From contig CP000474.1 of the NCBI GenBank assembly GCA_000014925.1, positions 3,100,001-3,164,000 on the forward strand: a stretch of DNA of 64,000 bases, written 5' to 3'. A program made the translations under genes and the position numbers. Positions 16,757-24,526 of this stretch are shown here, one piece after another. The DNA comes from Paenarthrobacter aurescens TC1. Lineage in GTDB: Bacteria > Actinomycetota > Actinomycetes > Actinomycetales > Micrococcaceae. The notes beneath the pieces are model-generated. The model worked only from the letters and a program-made list of their open reading frames with translations, was not told where the DNA came from and searched no databases. How positions within the stretch are numbered: position 1 is the stretch's first letter; every line of letters begins with the position of its first letter.

Positions 16757-17264
16757 CGTCGTCCGGGACCCGAGGGTTCACGGGGACAACGAGCACAGGC
16801 ACCTCTTGGCGATGGAACAGGTGCCGTGCCACGGAACCCGACGTCAGCTCTTTGAGCGCGGCCGTCAGCTTATGCTCCCGTGTTCCCACCACGATCATGG
16901 AGGCACCAATTTCCGCGGCCAGACGTGCCAAGGCGCGTGCGGGCTCGCCCGCAAGCGGCACGATGGACCAACCTATGTCCTGGCCAGCCAGTTGCTCGGC
17001 AATGGTGCCCGTCAGTGAATCCGGTATCCCTTGTGCTCCGGCAACGCCATCCGGATCAATCGGGGCTGTCTGCCCGCCAGTTGTCCCATCGACGGGGTAC
17101 ACCGTGACATCCGAATATGCGCAGACCAGCGGCAAGCGCGCGCGGGCGGCCACGTGTGCTGCCTGCTCGACGACCACAGGCTGTTGCCCGGGCATCACGC
17201 CTACCAGGATGGGGCCGGACATGCTGCCGGAGGCCTCGGGACGTGGTGCGGGGATCTCAGTCAC
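16743..17264 (-). CDS. Universal stress protein (UspA family)
   Basis: A 173-residue single-domain Usp. The ATP-binding pattern near the C-terminus reads ASMIVVGTREHKLTAALKELTSGSVARHLFHRQEVPVLVVP, which fits G-2x-G-9x-G(S/T)V. It ends in an unusual run of six aspartates. GTG 17264 follows TAGAAT by 6 nt. It leads the operon with two crcB genes, so it may be made under fluoride or general stress. Confidence 0.87.
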   Translation of the reverse strand: MTEIPAPRPEASGSMSGPILVGVMPGQQPVVVEQAAHVAARARLPLVCAYSDVTVYPVDGTTGGQTAPIDPDGVAGAQGIPDSLTGTIAEQLAGQDIGWSIVPLAGEPARALARLAAEIGASMIVVGTREHKLTAALKELTSGSVARHLFHRQEVPVLVVPVNPRVPDDDDDD

Positions 17265-17276
17265 AGGGCAATTCTA
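17262..17276 (-). promoter_or_regulatory. -10 of the Usp-crcB operon
   Basis: TAGAAT at 17271-17276, 6 nt before the GTG. Confidence 0.65.
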
Positions 17277-17288
17277 CGTCGCCTCTTG

Positions 17289-18992
17289 TCAGCGGCTCCG
17301 GCGCCCGGACCACAAGCCGTAGAGCAAAGGAACCACTGACGCGATCATCAATACATTTCCGAGCACGGTGTCGTCGGTGCGGATCACGGAGCCGGCAATC
17401 AGCATCGCTCCGAAGATCACAGCACCCACGGCTCGCCGCGCTATGCGAATGAGCCGCGCAATCTGTCGCTCCAAGCGCCGGTTGTCTACCTGAAGTGACC
17501 CTTCCTCGAGTCGGGTGACCAGCCCGTCCAGCCGTTTCGGCAGGCGCAAGGCGACCGCGGCGGCGTCGAACGCCTGGGATGCCACATCATTGATGAGATT
17601 ACCGCGCTCGTCGCGCAGCAACTGTGCTGCATAAGGTTCCACCGAGTCCCACAGGTTGAATCGGGCGTCCAGTGAGCTGCACACCCCCGACGTCAGCGAC
17701 ATGGCGCGGATGATGAGCAGGAAATTCTCCGGCAACTGAAACGGAAGCGACCTGATCACGCTGCCGAACTCTGCCCCAAAGTCACGGAACTCCCGCGGGT
17801 CCACATCGCGAAGTTCGGCAAAGCCCATGCCCCCAAAGCGAGCGAAGAGTTGCGTCATGGCCCGCTCCAACTCAGCGGTGTCAGCCGAAGGCATGAGGAC
17901 GCCAACATCGCTGATAGCGGCTACGAGACCTTTTCCATCCCTCGAAGCAGCCGCAATCAGTAGCTTCCGCAGTCCCCTTCTGGTCTTCGCAGGGACCTCA
18001 CCCATCATTCCAAAGTCAATGAACGTCAGTTTCCATGGACGTTCGGATGAGCCGGCATGAGGTGTGACAAAGATATTGCCGGGATGCGGATCGGCATGGA
18101 AGAAGCCGTTGGTGAACAACTGGTCAAACATCACCGAAGCGAAGACAGGGGCAACCGACGCCGGGTCAATCCCGGCCATCCGAAGCGACTCCGCATCTGT
18201 AATCTTGATGGCTGTGACATCTTCCAGCGTGAGCACCCGGCGCGTGGTCCGTTCCCAGACCACCCCCGGCACCGTCACCCTGGCGTCATCGACAAAGTCA
18301 GCAGCAAAGCGCTCCGAATTTGCTGCCTCGTTCAGGTAGTCGATCTCCTCCAGGCTGGTCTGCGCAAACTCCTTGATCAGAGCGGGCACATCTGCGCGGT
18401 GCGAAACGATGCGAATACGGCTCAGCCAGCCTCCCACGCGTCGCAGGGCGGCCAGATCGACGTCCACGATGGTATCGATGCCCGGCCTTTGCACCTTGAA
18501 AACCACGCTGCTGAGGCCCGTGTCCTCCGCGTTGCCGGGGAGGAGTTTCGCTCGGTGGGCCTGCCCGAGGGATGCTGCTGCGATGGGCGTTTCCTCGACC
18601 GACGCGAACACAGCTTCCAAGGGAGCCCCCAACTCCGCCTCGGCGAGAGCGCGTATGGCAGGGAACGGAACCGGCGGCACTTCGTCCTGAAGGCCCTCCA
18701 GTTCGGCAGTAATCTCCGGCGGGAGCACATCCAACCGGGACGACATGAACTGGCCCACTTTGATCATCAGGCCACCAAGCTCCACGGCGAGCCCGTGGAA
18801 ACGCTGCGCGAAGCGTCGCATCCTCGCGGGTCGATTGCCTTCGGTAAGCCTGCGCAAACCCAGCCGAGGCAGAAACAGCTCAAACCACCACGTCTGGGCC
18901 AACTGCCACGCCGCAAATCGTAGGATTCGACGGTAACGGGCTCGGGCTTCCCCTGCCAGGGGATCCGTCCGGTCGCGTTGTACCGACGTCAC
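17289..18992 (-). CDS. ABC1/UbiB family atypical kinase
   Basis: A 567-residue protein-kinase-like ATPase. It shows the KxGQ region (LMIKVGQFMSSRLD), the ala-rich nucleotide loop AAASLGQAHRA, a catalytic-loop equivalent with NGFFHADPHPGNIFV, and the DFGMMGE metal site. Two TM helices end the protein (AVGAVIFGAMLIAGSVI and MIASVVPLLYGLW). Family members support quinone biosynthesis or lipid handling at the membrane. It starts 5 bases after the PadR gene, so the PadR regulator likely controls it. Confidence 0.87.
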   Translation of the reverse strand: MTSVQRDRTDPLAGEARARYRRILRFAAWQLAQTWWFELFLPRLGLRRLTEGNRPARMRRFAQRFHGLAVELGGLMIKVGQFMSSRLDVLPPEITAELEGLQDEVPPVPFPAIRALAEAELGAPLEAVFASVEETPIAAASLGQAHRAKLLPGNAEDTGLSSVVFKVQRPGIDTIVDVDLAALRRVGGWLSRIRIVSHRADVPALIKEFAQTSLEEIDYLNEAANSERFAADFVDDARVTVPGVVWERTTRRVLTLEDVTAIKITDAESLRMAGIDPASVAPVFASVMFDQLFTNGFFHADPHPGNIFVTPHAGSSERPWKLTFIDFGMMGEVPAKTRRGLRKLLIAAASRDGKGLVAAISDVGVLMPSADTAELERAMTQLFARFGGMGFAELRDVDPREFRDFGAEFGSVIRSLPFQLPENFLLIIRAMSLTSGVCSSLDARFNLWDSVEPYAAQLLRDERGNLINDVASQAFDAAAVALRLPKRLDGLVTRLEEGSLQVDNRRLERQIARLIRIARRAVGAVIFGAMLIAGSVIRTDDTVLGNVLMIASVVPLLYGLWSGRRSR

Positions 18993-18997
18993 CCCTT

Positions 18998-19534
18998 TCA
19001 GTCCTGGGCGAGGATCGAGTACAGCCGGCGGCGGGCGTCTTCCAACACTGTTACAGCCTCCTGCACCTGCTTAGGCGTTCCCGTGCGCCCCACCTGGGCC
19101 GCGGCCTGGGCAAGCTCCACCCCGGCCTTCGGCAGCGCAGCGAAACCGTGGGTGCCGGCTCCGGACTCCCATGGCGCTGCCGTTTCGGCACTTGCAACAT
19201 CCTCTCGGCCCGCTTCCGTCAGGGAGTAGATTTTGCGGCCATTGGATTCCTCCGTGCTGACAAAACCCTCATCTGCCAGCAGCTGAAGGGTGGGATAGAC
19301 AGAGCCTGCGCTCGGCTTCCAACTTCCACCGCTCCGCTCCTCAATTTCACGGATGATCTGATAGCCGTGCATGGGGCGCTCAGCGAGGAGGGCCAGAATT
19401 GCTGTCCTCAGCTCGCCCCGGCCGGCCCGGGTGCCGGAGCGCTTCTCGAACCGTGACCTAAACTCCTCCACGGCCTGCCACATGCCGTCAAGGTTGTTTC
19501 CCATAAATCCGTTTGCGGGGAATGAATTATGCAT
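18998..19534 (-). CDS. PadR family transcriptional regulator
   Basis: A 178-residue PadR: winged helix with MHGYQIIREIEERSGGSWKPSAGSVYPTLQLLADEGFV and a C-terminal coiled-coil of the Vir type (EAVTVLEDARRRLYSILAQD). ATG 19534 has AGGTGA 5 nt upstream, better than the GTG at 19543. Three phased copies of TATCGTT lie upstream and probably are its own operator. The UbiB-like gene follows in the same operon. Confidence 0.88.
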   Translation of the reverse strand: MHNSFPANGFMGNNLDGMWQAVEEFRSRFEKRSGTRAGRGELRTAILALLAERPMHGYQIIREIEERSGGSWKPSAGSVYPTLQLLADEGFVSTEESNGRKIYSLTEAGREDVASAETAAPWESGAGTHGFAALPKAGVELAQAAAQVGRTGTPKQVQEAVTVLEDARRRLYSILAQD

Positions 19535-19557
19535 CAGGCTCACCTCGGTATGTCGCG

Positions 19558-19584
19558 AACGATACTGAACGATAGTTAACGATA
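19558..19584. promoter_or_regulatory. Three phased AACGATA repeats, probable PadR operator
   Basis: AACGATA occurs at 19558-19564, 19568-19574 and 19578-19584, a strict 10-bp period, so all copies face the same side of the helix. They lie about 24-50 bases before the PadR start codon. Confidence 0.6.
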
Positions 19585-19646
19585 TACAGGCTCGAGCCAG
19601 GAAACAATGGACTCTCGACTCGCGGGTGGCGGCTAGTCAAAGGCAG

Positions 19647-19667
19647 CTATTAATGTTTCACTAATAG
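19647..19667. promoter_or_regulatory. Inverted repeat before the second PadR gene
   Basis: CTATTA (19647-19652) and TAATAG (19662-19667) are separated by 9 bases and end directly before the ATG at 19669. Placement fits an autoregulatory operator. Confidence 0.45.
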
Positions 19668-19668
19668 T

Positions 19669-20016
19669 ATGTCCAGAATTCAGGCACAGCAGGATGCGCA
19701 GATGGTGCGTTCGGTCCTGCCACTACTTACGCTCACCTTGATCGCCGAGGAGGAATCCTATGGGTATCAACTGGTCGAGCGGCTTGCCGACCTGGGCCTG
19801 GATGTCACAACCGGTTTGGTCTACCCAGTCCTCAGCAGGCTTCAGCGCGACGGCTTGGTCAGCACCAGGATGGTCGCATCAACCAACGGTCCGCCACGGA
19901 AATACTTTGCCCTGACAGGCAACGGAAAAGCATCCCAAGCATCCGCCCGGAAGCAGTGGCAGCTCGTAGCGTCTGCCGTCCAGAAAGCCACAGAAAAGGA
20001 TTCCCCCACGACATGA
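19669..20016 (+). CDS. PadR family transcriptional regulator
   Basis: A 115-residue short PadR with the canonical ESYGYQLVERLADLGLDVTTGLVYPVLSRLQRDGLV winged helix. ATG 19669 has no clear ribosome site; ATG 19702 (MVRSVLPLL) has AGGA about 8 nt upstream and could be the true start. The stop overlaps the next start (ATGA), so regulator and membrane protein are coupled. This PadR plus HAAS-type membrane protein pair is common in Gram-positives and usually answers to envelope signals. Confidence 0.85.
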   Translation: MSRIQAQQDAQMVRSVLPLLTLTLIAEEESYGYQLVERLADLGLDVTTGLVYPVLSRLQRDGLVSTRMVASTNGPPRKYFALTGNGKASQASARKQWQLVASAVQKATEKDSPTT

Positions 20017-20540
20017 AAAACTTGGTATCTGCCGCATCGCCCCGCAGGTCACTCCGCGACCGGATACAAACCGATATGTACCTCACCCGCCTCGACTGGC
20101 ACCTTGAAGCAGTCCTAACAGGCAAGGAACGCCGGGCAACAGTCAAGGAATTACGGCAGGCACTAGCCGGTGACCCCCGGGATACACCATCAAGCCTTCG
20201 AGATCTGGGTTCGCCCAAAACGCTCGCCCGGCAATACGCCGTCGACGATGACCGCCGGCCGTTGTGGTCCATCGGCATCATCACCGCCGGGTTGGCCCTG
20301 CTTGTCTATTCGGCCCTGTTCTTGGCTTTCACCTTCGGCATGGTTGCCGCCGTCGATGCGAATACGCCCATGGAAGCCCATGCCACATTCTTTTTCGTCG
20401 ACGTCACCGCTTTCTCCTCACCCGATTCTGTAGGCATGGGATGGACAAGCAGCTGGGCTTGGCTCAACGTCCCCGCCATCATCGGCGTCGTCGCGCTTCT
20501 CCTCGGTGCACGATCTTGGCGGATTTTCAATCGTCGATGA
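20013..20540 (+). CDS. HAAS-type membrane protein partner of PadR
   Basis: A 175-residue protein with a soluble N-terminal helical part (RLDWHLEAVLTGKERRATVKELRQALAG) that matches the HAAS/DUF1700 pattern, then two TM segments around residues 86-110 and 148-165. Such proteins are encoded right after PadR regulators and are thought to pass signals to them; the exact role is unknown. The ATG at 20013 overlaps the PadR stop by 4 bases, and no better ribosome site exists. Confidence 0.7.
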   Translation: MKNLVSAASPRRSLRDRIQTDMYLTRLDWHLEAVLTGKERRATVKELRQALAGDPRDTPSSLRDLGSPKTLARQYAVDDDRRPLWSIGIITAGLALLVYSALFLAFTFGMVAAVDANTPMEAHATFFFVDVTAFSSPDSVGMGWTSSWAWLNVPAIIGVVALLLGARSWRIFNRR

Positions 20541-20574
20541 TTCTGATCAGTTCAAAGAACCGGAATCAGACCCG

Positions 20575-20985
20575 TTAGTTGATGATTTCGCCGCGTTCGT
20601 CCGCAACGATTGCCGCTAGGCGCTCCCGCCACTCTTGAAGCGCCTCAGGAGTCAAACGAGTCCAGTCGGTCACTTCACCAATGACCTTCAGCGGGGCGCT
20701 GCTGCGAAAAGACCGGGTAGGGTTGCCCGGGAATTTCTTGTCGGTCACATTAGGGTCGTCCTCGAATGAGCCGGTGGGCTCAACAGCGTAGACACGCGGT
20801 TCCCCGTTACCGGCCGCAAGCTCGGCAGCCAGTCCCGCACCGTCCCGAAGAGCGGTGAAGTAGATATGGTTCATCACGACCTCGGGACGGTAGTTCGACC
20901 TGAAGCCTGGCCTCAGCAGTTCGCCGTCCCGAAGATCAGCTTTAGTGCCGTGAAAGAACGGGCCCTCATCCAGTGGTTGACTCAC
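20575..20985 (-). CDS. arr: NAD(+)-rifampin ADP-ribosyltransferase
   Basis: A 136-residue Arr enzyme that transfers ADP-ribose from NAD+ to rifamycins and inactivates them. It keeps the family blocks FFHGTKADLRDGELL, NHIYFTALRDGAGLAAELA, YAVEPTGSFEDDPN, and FPGNPTRSFRS. The length is standard. GTG 20985 follows TAGGCT by 6 nt. No mobile element, integron or resistance neighbour is present, so this looks like an intrinsic chromosomal copy. Confidence 0.93.
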   Translation of the reverse strand: MSQPLDEGPFFHGTKADLRDGELLRPGFRSNYRPEVVMNHIYFTALRDGAGLAAELAAGNGEPRVYAVEPTGSFEDDPNVTDKKFPGNPTRSFRSSAPLKVIGEVTDWTRLTPEALQEWRERLAAIVADERGEIIN

Positions 20986-20997
20986 GGCTACAGCCTA
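20983..20997 (-). promoter_or_regulatory. -10 of arr
   Basis: TAGGCT at 20992-20997, 6 nt before the GTG. Confidence 0.6.
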
Positions 20998-21032
20998 CTT
21001 CCAGGACAGCGGGTATTGGCGGGGGCATCCTT

Positions 21033-21470
21033 TCAGATCCGGGTGATTTTCCAGGCCCTGACGTAGAGCCACATCGCCACTGTTGCAGCCGTTACCAGGA
21101 AAGGCAGCCACAGAAAGAACATACCGGCTCCTGTACTGACGCCGACGATCGCGATCCACCAACTGAGTGCTGCTGTGAAGCTCATGAGGATCAGCACGGA
21201 CTTGCTCTGCGCTCTCAGAGCAGTCCTGCCGTTCGGAGCCGGCATGCCGAGGTGGCGGGCCGGCGTACGTCTGCGCCGTTTGGCCACGACAACAACAACT
21301 CCGAGGGATACCAGCGCCGGGACTGTCAAGAAAATAACACCAGCGGGACTGTTGACGATTCCGAGGAGTGCGATGCACCAACTGAGTGCGGCTGTGAATA
21401 CCGTAAGGATGAGGACGCTTGAGCGCAGCGAATTCCGCCGTGGTGTCAGTGGTTCACTATGACTGCTCAC
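21033..21470 (-). CDS. Small membrane protein with an internal duplication
   Basis: A 145-residue protein of unknown function made of two similar halves. Each begins with a basic stretch and SVLIL..FTAALSW.IA..G, followed by a second hydrophobic helix and a basic/aromatic end, giving four TM helices. GTG 21470 has GGGGGAG 5 nt upstream. It lies beside arr on the same strand but there is no evidence for a shared role. Confidence 0.7.
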   Translation of the reverse strand: MSSHSEPLTPRRNSLRSSVLILTVFTAALSWCIALLGIVNSPAGVIFLTVPALVSLGVVVVVAKRRRRTPARHLGMPAPNGRTALRAQSKSVLILMSFTAALSWWIAIVGVSTGAGMFFLWLPFLVTAATVAMWLYVRAWKITRI

Positions 21471-21718
21471 GGCCGCTCCCCCGGGCTAAATCCTCGACTC
21501 CCTGAGTCTTCCATGAGAGCACATTCCACAGGTTTTTAGGAGAGTTCAGAACAGGATTCTGCCGGTGCGGGAGTCTTGAGTTGTTCTTGAGGAACTGTTG
21601 ACCGAACACAGGATTGGATCTTGATTCTGGCCCGGCACAGTAGTTCTTGTCAGCCAGAGAGGCTGAAAAAGAACGGCCGGCCGGACCCGCGGTGGCCTCC
21701 CGAAAGGACCATACTCAG
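21471..21718. other. Divergent regulatory region before the SipW operon
   Basis: These 248 bases separate the small membrane protein gene from the SipW substrate gene. GTCTTGAG (21573-21580) and CTTGAG (21586-21591) occur here, and the same pair recurs before the signal peptidase gene at 22428-22435 and 22453-22458. No gene is evident. Confidence 0.4.
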
Positions 21719-22327
21719 ATGGCCATCAGCCTCAAGACCACCTCAGGCAAGATCCTCGCTTCCGTCGCACTGGTCGGCACCGCAGCCGCCGTCGCCGGCA
21801 TGGGCACCTACGGCGCGTTCACCTCCTCCACCTCCGCCTCCCAGGCCGTCACCGCAGGCACCGTCACCATCGCCCTGGGCGCACCCGGCCCCGCGAACAC
21901 CCTCAACGTCCCCGTCACGGGCCTGCTGCCCGGCGACAAAGTCGAAAAGCTCGTCACCCTGGCCAACACCGGCAACTCGGACCTGAACAACGTCACCCTC
22001 ACCACCTCCGCCGGCGCCACCGCATCCCTGCTCACCACGGACGCCACCAACGGCCTGCAGCTGACCATCGAAAACTGCTCCGTAGCATGGACCGGCGCCG
22101 CTGCACCCTACAACTGCACCGGAACCAAAACCACCGTCCTGGCCTCCGGCCCGGTCATCGCAGCGAACAAGGCCCTGAACAACCTCACCTCCCTGACCTC
22201 GGCCAAAACCGACAACCTCAAAGTCACCACCGCGTTCCCCACCACCGCGAACAACGACTTCCAAGGCGCCGCATCCACCATCGCCTTCGCCTTCACCGGC
22301 ACCCAACGCACCGAAACCACCAAATAG
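21719..22327 (+). CDS. SipW-type signal peptide-containing secreted protein (TasA/camelysin-like)
   Basis: A 203-residue exported protein. The N-terminus (SLKTTSGKILASVALVGTAAAVAGMGTYGAFTSSTSA) is written here in outline: basic start, hydrophobic core, then the TYGAFTSS region that SipW-type peptidases cut. The mature part is Thr/Ala/Asn-rich beta-sandwich-like with two cysteines (ENCSVAW, YNCTG). In Bacillus the relatives TasA and CalY form biofilm fibres or act as surface proteases; fibre formation here is inference. ATG 21719 has AAAGGA about 10 nt upstream; a longer reading from 21647 is unlikely. The dedicated peptidase gene follows. Confidence 0.85.
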   Translation: MAISLKTTSGKILASVALVGTAAAVAGMGTYGAFTSSTSASQAVTAGTVTIALGAPGPANTLNVPVTGLLPGDKVEKLVTLANTGNSDLNNVTLTTSAGATASLLTTDATNGLQLTIENCSVAWTGAAAPYNCTGTKTTVLASGPVIAANKALNNLTSLTSAKTDNLKVTTAFPTTANNDFQGAASTIAFAFTGTQRTETTK

Positions 22328-22379
22328 GCACTGCCGCAGAAACAGAAGGAGCCCTGGAGCTCCTCCAAGGCCCCGGGGG

Positions 22380-22404
22380 CCGGCCTGTTTGCCCTTCAGG
22401 CCGG
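22380..22404 (+). terminator. Hairpin between SipW substrate and peptidase genes
   Basis: CCGGCCTG (22380-22387) pairs with CAGGCCGG (22397-22404) around a 9-base loop. There is no T run, so it may only attenuate, giving more substrate than peptidase mRNA. Confidence 0.5.
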
Positions 22405-22507
22405 TCCTCGGTCCATTTCCTGAGCAAGTCTTGAGACCCTACCGCAGCTTCCCTTGAGCCGAACCGCACAAACTAAAAGCACAACGAAATTGAAAGGAAC
22501 GCCAGGC

Positions 22508-23200
22508 ATGAGCGCACTGAGCACCATCTCAACTCCCGCAGTCCATGGCCGGCGTTCCGCCGGGAAGGTTACTGCCGCCGTCGTGATCCCTACGGAAGCT
22601 GCGGCCGCAACAACAGCCAACGGCAAACCGGGTGCGTTCCGGCGGGTCGCCGGCAAGGTAGCCAGGGGAATTGGTGCGGGCATGCTAATCCTGGGCGCAA
22701 TGGTGTTCCTGTTCCTGGCGATCGGACCACGGATCCTGGGCTACCAAACCTCAACCATGCTCACCGGCTCCATGGCGCCGCTGATCAACCCCGGCGACGT
22801 CGTCGTCACCGTCCCCGCACCCGTCACGGACATCAAGGTGGGCGACGTCATCACCTACCACATCCCCGTCGAAGACCAGCGGGTGGAAACCCACCGCATC
22901 ACCGAGATCACCACCACCGCCGACGGCGGAGTAGCAGTCCAAACCAAAGGCGACGCCAACAACGGCATCGACCCCTGGATCGCCACCCTCCAAGGCAAAA
23001 CCGTGGACAAACAAATCGCCACCATCCCCTACGTCGGCAACGCCATCCGCACCCTCCGCGAACCCATCGTCATGAACACCCTCATGTACGGCGCACCCAC
23101 CATCCTGGTCATCGGAATGCTCGCCTCCATCTGGACCAAAGACCCCAGCAAGTCAGCGCCGGAAAGCACGTTAGGGGCCAGGGATGAAGCCACCGCGTAA
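22508..23200 (+). CDS. sipW: Signal peptidase I, SipW/archaeal type
   Basis: A 230-residue membrane peptidase. One N-terminal TM (AGMLILGAMVFLFLAIGPRIL) leads to the catalytic serine in TSTMLTGSMAPLINPGDVVV. VETHRITEI supplies the histidine that replaces lysine in SipW/ER-type enzymes, and TKGDANNGIDPW supplies the aspartate region. A second TM ends the protein. ATG 22508 has AAAGGA 9 nt upstream. It should process the preceding secreted protein. Its 3' end overlaps the next gene by 17 bases. Confidence 0.9.
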   Translation: MSALSTISTPAVHGRRSAGKVTAAVVIPTEAAAATTANGKPGAFRRVAGKVARGIGAGMLILGAMVFLFLAIGPRILGYQTSTMLTGSMAPLINPGDVVVTVPAPVTDIKVGDVITYHIPVEDQRVETHRITEITTTADGGVAVQTKGDANNGIDPWIATLQGKTVDKQIATIPYVGNAIRTLREPIVMNTLMYGAPTILVIGMLASIWTKDPSKSAPESTLGARDEATA

Positions 23201-23597
23201 GCTCGCCCCCAGCGAATGGGACTTGAGCAGAATCCAGTCCCTCGCCGACGATCTAGGAAACCCGCAACCTGCACTGCGGTTCTTGGCGAAGTACCTTTCG
23301 ATGCTCCCGCAACGGGTGGAACGGATCGTGCACGCACTGGACGATCGAGACGCGGCAGAGACGACAACGGCGCTTCTCAGCCTGAAGATCAGCTCCGCCA
23401 TGGTCGGCGCCCTGGAAACAGAGCACCAATGCCGTGCCATCGAATCAATGATCCGGGAAGACCACTTCGACGACGCCACCCAAGCGCTCCCTGCCCTGCA
23501 ACAGACAACCGACCGGTGTTTGGCATCACGGTCCAACCTCATCCGCGCAGCGCATGTTTCGCTCAGCGGACATGGTGGATACTTCCGCGGATTCTAG
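23184..23597 (+). CDS. Hpt-like protein lacking the phospho-accepting histidine
   Basis: A 137-residue helical protein. Residues 30-110 read like a histidine phosphotransfer bundle: LRFLAKYLSMLPQRVERI, then LLSLKISSAMVGA where Hpt domains have H-S-L-K-x-S-S. The position of the histidine is Leu65 (CTC at 23376-23378; CAC would be His). ATG 23184 has AGGGG 6 nt upstream and overlaps sipW by 17 bases, so it belongs to the SipW operon. It may be a structural or regulatory adaptor rather than a phosphorelay protein. Hpt assignment is by pattern and moderate. Confidence 0.6.
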   Translation: MKPPRKLAPSEWDLSRIQSLADDLGNPQPALRFLAKYLSMLPQRVERIVHALDDRDAAETTTALLSLKISSAMVGALETEHQCRAIESMIREDHFDDATQALPALQQTTDRCLASRSNLIRAAHVSLSGHGGYFRGF

Positions 23598-23609
23598 GGC
23601 CCAAAAGTG

Positions 23610-23682
23610 TGGAGCTAAGGAGATTCGAACTCCTGACCTCTTCGATGCGAACGAAGCGCTCTACCAACTGAGCTATAGCCCC
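23610..23682 (-). tRNA. tRNA-Ala (anticodon CGC)
   Basis: The 73-nt cloverleaf folds completely: a 7-bp acceptor stem with a G3-U70 wobble, the alanine identity pair; D arm GCTC/GAGC; anticodon arm CTTCG-TTCGCAT-CGAAG giving CGC; T arm AGGAG-TTCGAAT-CTCCT. The discriminator base is A. The 3' CCA is not encoded, as the genome continues CAC. Confidence 0.97.
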
Positions 23683-23719
23683 TGAACCGAGCCTCAACTG
23701 CCCGACCAGTGTCCCTAGG

Positions 23720-24520
23720 CTACAAACTTTCCCTGCGCTTTTCCAACCACGACACGAACGTCTCCTTGCCGTACGGCGGCTCTGAAGTCAGGTTGAGGCC
23801 GGCGCGAAGGAAATCACCCATCGGCCCGGGCAAGGGCAGCTCAACGATCATGCCCCGCTCGCCCGTTACCATCTTCCAGGACTCCGCCATCTGCCGCATG
23901 GTGAGGGCTTCCGGACCCGCTATTGTCACCACGCGATGCTGCTCGGCGTGCCCATCACCCGCGGCTGCCTCAAGTAACGCCGCTGCAACATCTACAGGCG
24001 AGATCGACTGAAACCTGGCCCCGTTAAAAGTGGGGACCAGCCGCACCTTTGCACCGGCCGCGAAGATCATCGCCACCAGGCTATGGAACTGCGTCGCCCG
24101 GACCACCACGGTTTGCAATGACGACTCGTCGTATTTCCGTTCCTTGCCAGCTTTGGAGGCGTAGTAGGCAGAGGAGCTCAGGTCACAGTTGATGATGGAC
24201 AGCGCCACAGCCTTACGAACACCAGCGAGATGGGCTGCAGCAAGGAGCCTGGCGCCACCACCAGCGAATTGCTTCCGGGCTTTACCGAGCTGCCCCTCAA
24301 GGCAATCAATGACGACGTCGGCACCCGCCACCGCGGCAGCCAAACCGTCTCCCGTGGTGACGTCGCCCGCAAAGTAAGTGACGCCGTCGTTATGCTTCGC
24401 GGAGCCGACAGGCGGCACATGACGGCTAAGGACCGAAACCGGGTGCCCTGCAGCTAAGGCAAGCCGGACAACCTCACGGCCTACCTGGCCCGTGCCACCT
24501 GCTACGCATAGCGCAGTCAT
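23720..24520 (-). CDS. NAD(P)-binding NmrA/SDR-like protein
   Basis: A 266-residue atypical short-chain dehydrogenase. The N-terminal Rossmann motif is VAGGTGQVGREVVRLAL (GxxGxxG), and VSVLSRH follows as in NmrA proteins, with no YxxxK active-site pair in the usual place. It may be a redox sensor or a ubiquinone-type epimerase-like oxidoreductase. ATG 24520 lies 6 bases after the SepX/GlpR-like stop, so the two are probably one operon; a clear ribosome site is not seen. Confidence 0.8.
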   Translation of the reverse strand: MTALCVAGGTGQVGREVVRLALAAGHPVSVLSRHVPPVGSAKHNDGVTYFAGDVTTGDGLAAAVAGADVVIDCLEGQLGKARKQFAGGGARLLAAAHLAGVRKAVALSIINCDLSSSAYYASKAGKERKYDESSLQTVVVRATQFHSLVAMIFAAGAKVRLVPTFNGARFQSISPVDVAAALLEAAAGDGHAEQHRVVTIAGPEALTMRQMAESWKMVTGERGMIVELPLPGPMGDFLRAGLNLTSEPPYGKETFVSWLEKRRESL

Positions 24521-24526
24521 GGGTTG

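Noticed and set aside
16757..17300. Fluoride riboswitch before the crcB genes
   Set aside because: I could not find the crcB-motif pseudoknot; the operon starts with a leaderless Usp gene instead.
21743..22306. Gly-rich frame opposite the SipW substrate
   Set aside because: Low-complexity shadow of a Thr/Ala-rich protein.
23610..23682. tRNA encoded CCA end
   Set aside because: The bases after the discriminator are CAC, so CCA must be added after transcription.
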